From: Pseudomonadota bacterium
GTDB lineage: Bacteria > Pseudomonadota > Alphaproteobacteria > Rhodobacterales > Rhodobacteraceae
Length of the DNA stretch: 64,000 nt
NCBI GenBank assembly: GCA_020161615.1
Contig: JAIUPD010000013.1
Location: forward strand, 62,001 to 126,000
Direction: 5' to 3'
Shown one piece after another: positions 58,237 to 64,000 of this stretch; within the stretch, counting starts at the first letter, position 1, and every line of letters begins with the position of its first letter. Both the position numbers and the translations under genes were made by a program. The notes beneath the pieces were generated by a model. That model did no database searches, was not told the DNA's origin, and was given only the letters and a program-made list of their open reading frames with translations.

Positions 58237-61083
58237 ATGTCCCTTGCCCTGATCGCGGCGCTGCCTTTCCTCGGCGCGCTTCTGCCCGGCCTCCTGATCC
58301 GCTCGGGGCGCAATACCTGCGCCAGCGTGACCTTCGCCACCACGGGCCTGGCCTTCATCGGCCTTCTGCTGCACGCCCCCGCCGTCATCGGCGCCGGAGG
58401 GGTGGTGACCGAGGGCTACGAATGGCTGCCGCAACTCGGCCTCAACGTGAATTTCATGCTCGACGGGCTGGGATTCCTGTTCGCGACGATGATCCTGGGC
58501 ATCGGCCTGCTGATCATCCTGTATGCGCGGTTCTACCTGTCGAAGAATGACCCGATGGGGAATTTCTACACCTATCTGCTGCTGTTCCAGGGCGCGATGG
58601 TGGGGATTGTCCTGTCGGACAACATCCTGCTTCTGTTGATCTTCTGGGAGCTGACCTCGCTCAGCTCGTTCCTGCTGATCGGCTATTGGAAGCATTTGCC
58701 CGAGGGGCGCCAGGGCGCGCGCATGGCGCTGACGGTGACGGGCATGGGCGGGCTGGCCATGATCGGGGGCATGCTGATCCTGGGCCAGATCGCCGGCAGC
58801 TATGACCTGCACGTGATTCTGGAGCAGAAGGACGCGATCCAGTCCTCCGAGTATTACCTGCCCGCCCTTCTGCTGATCCTGCTGGGCGCCTTCACCAAAT
58901 CGGCGCAATTCCCGTTCCATTTCTGGCTGCCGCATGCCATGGCCGCGCCCACGCCCGTCTCGGCCTATCTGCATTCGGCGACGATGGTGAAAGCGGGGCT
59001 CTTCCTGATGGCGCGGCTCTGGCCGGTGCTGTCGGGGACGCCCGAATGGTTCTGGATCGTCGGCGGGGCGGGGCTCATCACCATGGTGCTGGGCGCGGTG
59101 ATCGCGCTCTTCAAGGACGATCTGAAGGCGCTGCTGGCCTTCTCGACCGTCTCGCATCTGGGGCTGATCACCCTGCTGCTGGGCCTCGGCACCGATTACG
59201 CCGCCGCCGCCGCCGTCTTCCACATCATCAACCACGCCACCTTCAAGGCCGCGCTCTTCATGACCGCGGGGATTGTCGATCACGAGGCGCATACCCGCAA
59301 CATCCGCCTCTTGGGCGGCCTGAGGAAGCTGATGCCGGTGACCTTCACCATCGGCACCATCGCCGCGCTGTCGATGGCCGGGATCCCCTTCTTCAACGGT
59401 TTCCTGTCGAAAGAGATGATGCTGGAGGCCACGCATGACGCGGGCACCTGGTTCGGCGTCATCGCCACCATCGGCGCCATCTTCTCGGTCGCCTATTCCT
59501 TCCGCTTCATCTTCCACACCTTCATGGGGCCGGTGCGGAACGATTATCCGCATCATCCGCATGACCCGGGTTTCGGCATGTGGGTTTCGCCCGCCCTTCT
59601 CTGCGTGCTGGTGCTGGCGATCGGGCTCTTCCCCGACCAAACGGTGGGCCATTTCGTCGATACCGTGGCCAGCGCCGTGACCGGGACCGATGTGCATGTG
59701 CATCTGGCGCTCTGGCACGGCGTCACGCCCGCGCTGATCATGTCGGGCATCGCCGTGGCGGTGGGCATCGTGCTGCTGTCCTTCCAGCGCGGCCTGGCGC
59801 CGATCTGGGACCGCGCCCCGCGCCTCGAGGCCAAGGCGATCTTCGACGCCATCGTCAACAACGCGGCCAAAGGTGCCATCAGCCTGACCGATGCGCTGCA
59901 TGACGGGGCGATCTCGCGCTATCTCGGCATCCTGACGGCGGTGATCGTGGCCTACGCCGGCTGGGCCTTCTGGGGCGGCGAGTTCACGCCCGGCACGCGC
60001 GAGATGCTGCCGGTCGGGCCGGTGGAAGTGGTCTTCTTCGCCATCCTCATGGTCGCCGTGGCGGGGGTGACGCTGGTGCACCGCATGCGCTTCATCTCGC
60101 TGATCGTCATCTCGATCTGCGGCCTCGTGGTGTCAATGACCTTCGTGCAATTCTCGGCCCCTGACCTGGCGCTCACGCAGCTCACGGTCGAGGTCGTCAC
60201 CGTCATCCTGCTGCTGCTGGCGCTGAATTACCTGCCGAAGGAGACGCCAGTCGAATCCCGCCCGGCCCGGCGCCTGCGCGACGGGATCATCGCTCTGGCC
60301 GCCGGCGGCGGGGTGGGGGCGCTGGCCTTCGCCATCCTGACCCGCGACATGTCGCTGCCGACCATCTCCGATTACCACGTCGCCAATTCCTATACCGGCG
60401 GCGGCGGCAACAACGTGGTCAACGTCATCCTGGTGGACTTCCGCGGCTTCGATACGATGGGCGAGATTGCGGTGCTGGGCATCGCCGGCCTGGTGATCTA
60501 TGCGCTGGTCGAGGTGATGCTGCACGGCCCCGCGTCGCGCCGGTTGCAGAACTGGGTGCCCGACATGGCCCAGGCCCGCGACCGCCATCCGCTGATGATG
60601 GTCGTGGCCACGCGGCTTGCGCTGCCCATCGCCCTGACCGTCGGCGTCTACATCTTCCTGCGCGGCCATAACGAGCCGGGCGGGGGTTTCATCGCCGGTC
60701 TGGTCGTGGCCATCGCGCTGCTCATGCAATACATGGCCTCGGGCTTCGCCTGGACCCAGGCGCGGCAGAAGGTGGCCTATCACGGGGTGATCTCGGCGGG
60801 CGTGCTGATCGCCGTCTTCACCGGCATCGCCAGCGTGATCCTGGGATGGAACTTTCTCACCTCGACCAGCGAATACGTGCAGATCTGGCCGCTCGACCGC
60901 ATCCACCTGGCAAGCGCCGCCTCGTTCGACCTGGGCGTGTTCCTGACCGTGGTCGGCGCGGTGATGCTGGCGCTGGCCAGCCTCAGCCGGATCGGCGTGC
61001 GCGCGGGCGAAGGCATCAACCTCACCCCCATGGATGTCAATCCACAGGCCGACAGCCGAACCATCAACCCGGAGGAAAGCTGA
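58237..61083 (+). CDS. mrpA: Mrp Na+/H+ antiporter subunit A, fused with subunit B
   Basis: 948 residues. Residues about 1-780 are MrpA, related to NuoL, with LLIFWELTSLSSFLLIGYW (about 132-150), KSAQFPFHFWLPHAMAAPTPVSAYLHSATMVKAG (about 222-255) and LLAFSTVSHLGLITLLLG; the last 170 residues are an MnhB-like domain with SIFLRGHNEPGGGFIAGLV-type helices (about 805-925). There is no separate mrpB, so this is the fused form. The antiporter exports sodium with uptake of protons and supports pH and salt tolerance. Confidence 0.95.
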   Translation: MSLALIAALPFLGALLPGLLIRSGRNTCASVTFATTGLAFIGLLLHAPAVIGAGGVVTEGYEWLPQLGLNVNFMLDGLGFLFATMILGIGLLIILYARFYLSKNDPMGNFYTYLLLFQGAMVGIVLSDNILLLLIFWELTSLSSFLLIGYWKHLPEGRQGARMALTVTGMGGLAMIGGMLILGQIAGSYDLHVILEQKDAIQSSEYYLPALLLILLGAFTKSAQFPFHFWLPHAMAAPTPVSAYLHSATMVKAGLFLMARLWPVLSGTPEWFWIVGGAGLITMVLGAVIALFKDDLKALLAFSTVSHLGLITLLLGLGTDYAAAAAVFHIINHATFKAALFMTAGIVDHEAHTRNIRLLGGLRKLMPVTFTIGTIAALSMAGIPFFNGFLSKEMMLEATHDAGTWFGVIATIGAIFSVAYSFRFIFHTFMGPVRNDYPHHPHDPGFGMWVSPALLCVLVLAIGLFPDQTVGHFVDTVASAVTGTDVHVHLALWHGVTPALIMSGIAVAVGIVLLSFQRGLAPIWDRAPRLEAKAIFDAIVNNAAKGAISLTDALHDGAISRYLGILTAVIVAYAGWAFWGGEFTPGTREMLPVGPVEVVFFAILMVAVAGVTLVHRMRFISLIVISICGLVVSMTFVQFSAPDLALTQLTVEVVTVILLLLALNYLPKETPVESRPARRLRDGIIALAAGGGVGALAFAILTRDMSLPTISDYHVANSYTGGGGNNVVNVILVDFRGFDTMGEIAVLGIAGLVIYALVEVMLHGPASRRLQNWVPDMAQARDRHPLMMVVATRLALPIALTVGVYIFLRGHNEPGGGFIAGLVVAIALLMQYMASGFAWTQARQKVAYHGVISAGVLIAVFTGIASVILGWNFLTSTSEYVQIWPLDRIHLASAASFDLGVFLTVVGAVMLALASLSRIGVRAGEGINLTPMDVNPQADSRTINPEES

Positions 61084-61084
61084 C

Positions 61085-61432
61085 ATGGAAGCGCTTGTCG
61101 CCATCGCCATCGGCGCGATGACCGCATCCGGGGTCTATCTGATGCTGCGTCTGCGGACCTTTCCGGTCGTGCTGGGCCTGTCGATGCTCACCTATGCGGT
61201 GAACGTCTTCATCTTCGCCTCGGGTCGGCTCGTGGCCGGGGCGCCGCCGATCCTCGGCGCGGCACCCACCATGACCGACCCGCTGCCGCAGGCGCTGGTG
61301 CTGACCGCCATCGTCATCTCGTTCGGGATGACGGCGCTCACGGTCATTCTGGCACTGGGGTCCTACCTCAACGCCGGGACCGACCAGATCGACATCGAGC
61401 GGCCGGGCGAGCAGCCCGAAACCGGCAACTGA
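61085..61432 (+). CDS. mrpC: Mrp antiporter subunit C
   Basis: 115 residues with three membrane helices; NuoK-like with VYLMLRLRTFPVVLGLSMLTYAVNVFIFASGR and DPLPQALVLTAIVISFGMTALTVILAL. The start at 61085 is one base behind the mrpA stop and follows GGAGGAAAG. An earlier in-frame start would lie inside mrpA. Confidence 0.95.
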   Translation: MEALVAIAIGAMTASGVYLMLRLRTFPVVLGLSMLTYAVNVFIFASGRLVAGAPPILGAAPTMTDPLPQALVLTAIVISFGMTALTVILALGSYLNAGTDQIDIERPGEQPETGN

Positions 61433-61442
61433 GGCCCTGATC

Positions 61443-63077
61443 ATGCAACACTGGATCATCGCCCCGATCATCCTGCCCGCCGTCATGGGCCCCTTCATCA
61501 CGCTGGCCATGCGCCATGACGTGACCCTGCAACGGGTCGCCTCGCTGGTTTCGGCCGTGCTGCTGGTCGGGCTGACCGGCGCGCTGCTGGCCTCGGCCGC
61601 GGGCGGCAATGTCGAAAGCTACGAGCTGGGTTCCTGGCCCGCGCCCTTCGGCATCGTGCTGGTGCTGGACCGGCTGAGCGCCCTGATGGTGACGCTGACC
61701 GCGGTGCTGGGCCTCATCGTTCTGGCCTATGCCATCGCCACCAACTGGGACCAGCGAGGACGCAATTTCCACGCGCTTTACCAGTTCCAGCTGATGGGCC
61801 TGTTCGGCGCCATGCTGACCGGCGACATCTTCAACCTCTTCGTCTTCTTCGAGATCCTGCTGATCGCCTCCTATGGTCTGATGACCCACGGCGGCGGGCG
61901 GATGCGGCTGAGGGGGGGCGTGCAATACGTCATCTACAACCTCGCGGGCTCGACGCTGTTCCTGTTCGCGCTGGGCACGCTCTATGCGGTCTTCGGCACG
62001 CTCAACATGGCGGATCTGGCCGAGCGCGCGGCGGCGCTGCCGGCGGGCGACGGGGCGCTTCTGCGCGTGACCGCGGTGCTGCTGCTCTTGGTCTTCGTCC
62101 TGAAGGGCGCGCTGCTGCCGATGCATTTCTGGCTGCCCAACACCTATGCGCTGGCGCCCGCGCCGGTCGCCGCGCTCTTTGCCGTGATGACCAAGGTTGG
62201 CGCCTATTCGGTGATCCGGGTCTTCACCCTGATCTTCCCGGTGACGCTGGCCCCCATGGGCGGCCTTGTCGCCGATGTGGTGGTGCCCGCGGCGCTGGTC
62301 ACGCTGGCCATCGGCATGATCGGCGTGCTGGGGGGCGGGACGCTGGCGCGGACCGTCTCCTTCGCCGCCATCGGCTCGATGGGGACGCTGTTCCTGGCCA
62401 TCGGCACCTTCAGCGAACTGGCCACGGATGCGGCGCTCTATTACCTAATCCACTCCACGCTGGCCACGGCGGCGCTGTTCCTGGTCGTCGATCAGGTCCG
62501 CGCAAGGCGGGGCAATTCGGCGCTGGTGCCGCAGGCGCCGCTGGTCCGCTCGGGCCTGGTCGCCGCCTTCTTCTTCGCCGCGGCCATCGCCATGGCCGGG
62601 ATGCCGCCCCTCTCCGGTTTCCTCGGAAAGCTGATGGTGCTGCAGGCGATCCGTCAGGCCGATTGGTGGGTCTGGGGCTGGGCCTTCATCCTGGTCACCT
62701 CGCTCATCGCCGTGCTGGGCTTCGCGCGTTCGGGCTCGGTCCTCTTCTGGCGGCCCCATGACAACAACACGCCCGCCGCCAGCGACGAGTTCCAGATCGC
62801 CGCCGGCACGCTCTCGGGCTGGGGCATGGCGGCGCTGGGCGCGCTTCTGGCGCTGATCGCCGCGCTGACCATCGCCGCCGGACCCGTCACCAGCTACACA
62901 AGGGCCACCGCCGCGCAGCTCTACGCGCCCCAGGCCTATATCTATGCCGTGCTCGGCACGCCCGAGGAGCGCGCAGCGCGCCTCGCGGCCGAGGAAGCCC
63001 GCGCCGACACATTGCACGGCGCCGATCACGGGGCGCCCGCGCACAGCGACCTCCCCGCCACCCCGGAGGGCCACTGA
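61443..63077 (+). CDS. mrpD: Mrp antiporter subunit D
   Basis: 544 residues, NuoM/N-like transporter with LLMTHGGGRMRLRGGVQYVIYNLAGSTLFL, KGALLPMHFWLPNTYALAPAPVAALFAVMTKVGAYSVIRVF (about 221-262) and AGMPPLSGFLGKLMVLQ. It carries conserved helix lysines needed for proton flow in the family. Starts ten bases behind mrpC. Confidence 0.95.
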   Translation: MQHWIIAPIILPAVMGPFITLAMRHDVTLQRVASLVSAVLLVGLTGALLASAAGGNVESYELGSWPAPFGIVLVLDRLSALMVTLTAVLGLIVLAYAIATNWDQRGRNFHALYQFQLMGLFGAMLTGDIFNLFVFFEILLIASYGLMTHGGGRMRLRGGVQYVIYNLAGSTLFLFALGTLYAVFGTLNMADLAERAAALPAGDGALLRVTAVLLLLVFVLKGALLPMHFWLPNTYALAPAPVAALFAVMTKVGAYSVIRVFTLIFPVTLAPMGGLVADVVVPAALVTLAIGMIGVLGGGTLARTVSFAAIGSMGTLFLAIGTFSELATDAALYYLIHSTLATAALFLVVDQVRARRGNSALVPQAPLVRSGLVAAFFFAAAIAMAGMPPLSGFLGKLMVLQAIRQADWWVWGWAFILVTSLIAVLGFARSGSVLFWRPHDNNTPAASDEFQIAAGTLSGWGMAALGALLALIAALTIAAGPVTSYTRATAAQLYAPQAYIYAVLGTPEERAARLAAEEARADTLHGADHGAPAHSDLPATPEGH

Positions 63078-63078
63078 C

Positions 63079-63570
63079 ATGCTGTCGCGCTTTTTGCCCC
63101 ATCCGCTGCTGTCGCTGACCCTGGTCGCGACCTGGCTTCTGCTGGTCAATTCGCTGAAGCTGAACTCGATCGTCTTCGCGGTGATCCTGGGGCTGGTGAT
63201 CCCGATGCTGACCCGGGCCTATTGGCCCGACATGCCGCGCCTGCGCAGCCCGCTTCGCGCCATCGAATACGCCTTCGTCGTGCTCTATGACATCGTGAAG
63301 GCCAATATCGACGTGGCGCTGATCGTCGTGTTCAAACCGGTGCGCGACATCCGTCCGGCCTGGATCTGCGTGCCGCTCGACGTGCGCTCGCCCGAGGCGA
63401 TCACGGCGCTGGCCAGCACCATCACCCTGACGCCGGGCACCGTGTCTTGCGACCTATCGGCCGATGGGCGGGCGATCCTGGTGCATGCGCTGCACGCGCC
63501 CGATCCCGACGCCATCCGCGACGACATCAAGACCCGCTACGAGCGCCGCCTGAAGGAGATCTTCGAATGA
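63079..63570 (+). CDS. mrpE: Mrp antiporter subunit E
   Basis: 163 residues with two N-terminal membrane helices and a cytoplasmic domain. Family features NSLKLNSIVFAVILGLVIPMLT, FVVLYDIVKANIDVALIVV and ALASTITLTPGTVSCDLSADGRAILVHALH are clear. It is one base behind mrpD and overlaps mrpF (ATGA). Confidence 0.95.
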   Translation: MLSRFLPHPLLSLTLVATWLLLVNSLKLNSIVFAVILGLVIPMLTRAYWPDMPRLRSPLRAIEYAFVVLYDIVKANIDVALIVVFKPVRDIRPAWICVPLDVRSPEAITALASTITLTPGTVSCDLSADGRAILVHALHAPDPDAIRDDIKTRYERRLKEIFE

Positions 63571-63836
63571 TCACCTATGCCCTGATCTTCTGCATCGGCA
63601 GCTTCGCGCTGGGGCTGCTTCTGAACCTCTGGCGCGTGGTCAAGGGGCCACGCATCTCGGACCGGATCCTGGCCCTGGACACGATGACGGTGAACGCCAT
63701 CGCGCTGCTGATCCTGCTGGGTTTTTCCCTCGCCTCGCCGATCTTCTTCGAGGTGGCGATGCTCTTCGCCCTGGTCGGCTTCGTCTCCACCGTCAGCTAT
63801 TGCCGCTTCCTGCTGCGCGGCGACATCATCGAGTGA
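63567..63836 (+). CDS. mrpF: Mrp antiporter subunit F
   Basis: 89 residues, three membrane helices; GPRISDRILALDTMTVNAIALLILLG is the family signature. Start overlaps the mrpE stop (ATGA). Confidence 0.95.
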   Translation: MITYALIFCIGSFALGLLLNLWRVVKGPRISDRILALDTMTVNAIALLILLGFSLASPIFFEVAMLFALVGFVSTVSYCRFLLRGDIIE

Positions 63837-63848
63837 GGACCCCGATCC

Positions 63849-64000
63849 ATGCCAATCGCTGACCTGCCGCTCTGGGCCGAGATCGCCGTCACCGTCTTCC
63901 TGGTGCTGGGGGGGCTTTTCGGCCTCGTCGGTTCCTACGGGCTGCTGAAACTGCCCGACCCGATGACCCGGCTGCACGCGCCGACCAAGGCCACGACGGT
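63849..64000 (+). CDS. mrpG: Mrp antiporter subunit G, N-terminal part (cut by window end)
   Basis: About 50 residues are seen (MPIADLPLWAEIAVTVFLVL, then LFGLVGSYGLLKLPDPMTRLHAPTKATT). The first helix and the motif LPDPMTRLHAPTKATT identify MnhG/PhaG. The ATG follows GAGGACC, twelve bases behind mrpF. The remaining part lies beyond base 64000. Confidence 0.93.
   Translation, partial: MPIADLPLWAEIAVTVFLVLGGLFGLVGSYGLLKLPDPMTRLHAPTKATT

Overview
The window is GC-rich, densely coding chromosomal DNA of an alphaproteobacterium, most likely a member of the Rhodobacteraceae (Roseobacter/Paracoccus relatives). Grounds: TAXI- and DctP-type TRAP transporters, tandem dimethylglycine-dehydrogenase-like oxidases beside a non-pyrrolysine MttB and a methyl-THF:corrinoid methyltransferase, Omp25-like barrels, a fused MrpA/MrpB antiporter and short coupled operons. 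I see no rRNA, tRNA, CRISPR array, insertion sequence or prophage. Species cannot be named from the sequence alone.

Layout. 1-3374: end of a DUF294 protein, a membrane protein, a stand-alone receiver protein and a membrane protein that joins a degenerate sensor-kinase module to a DEDDh exonuclease. 3371-4717: malonyl-CoA decarboxylase. 4893-12872: two complete TAXI-TRAP systems facing each other around a bile-acid-symporter-like carrier. 12939-15670: sulfatase/phosphonate-monoester-hydrolase-like enzyme and a LysR regulator. 15922-20295: metA, a P-loop ATPase and a penicillin acylase. 20394-22954: beta-hydroxyacid dehydrogenase and adenine deaminase. 23210-24118: orphan metal-binding lipoprotein-type receptor behind a palindromic promoter. 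24294-37414: methylamine/betaine one-carbon region (two DMGDH-like oxidases, homocysteine methyltransferase, MttB-like, MtgA-like, HAD, MTHFR-like, 'virulence factor' protein) interrupted by USP, Pr6Pr, LysE and small genes. 37638-41407: two Omp25-like proteins, Ppx/GppA, RlmE. 41411-52437: aromatic 2-oxoacid region with LysR, a fused benzoylformate decarboxylase-aldehyde dehydrogenase, DUF3237, DctPQM, and a second ThDP enzyme coupled to an FAD oxidase. 52515-57520: flagellar export genes flhB-fliR-flhA with a lytic transglycosylase and a small helical protein. 57824-58030: cold-shock protein. 58237-64000: mrpA(B)CDEFG, cut at the window end.

How the parts may work together. DMGDH-like oxidases, MtgA and the MTHFR-like protein would move methyl groups from methylated amines into folate and methionine, with BHMT and MetA on the methionine side. 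The fused decarboxylase-dehydrogenase would take an aryl 2-oxoacid to the acid in two steps. Most striking are (a) the receiver plus pseudokinase-exonuclease pair, (b) the decarboxylase-dehydrogenase fusion whose junction looks like a lost stop codon with the old ribosome-binding site still present, with a 12-bp inverted repeat in its control region, and (c) a dispersed G-run palindromic repeat (six copies) that in one place supplies a gene's Shine-Dalgarno and start codon and in another is read through as an N-terminal extension.
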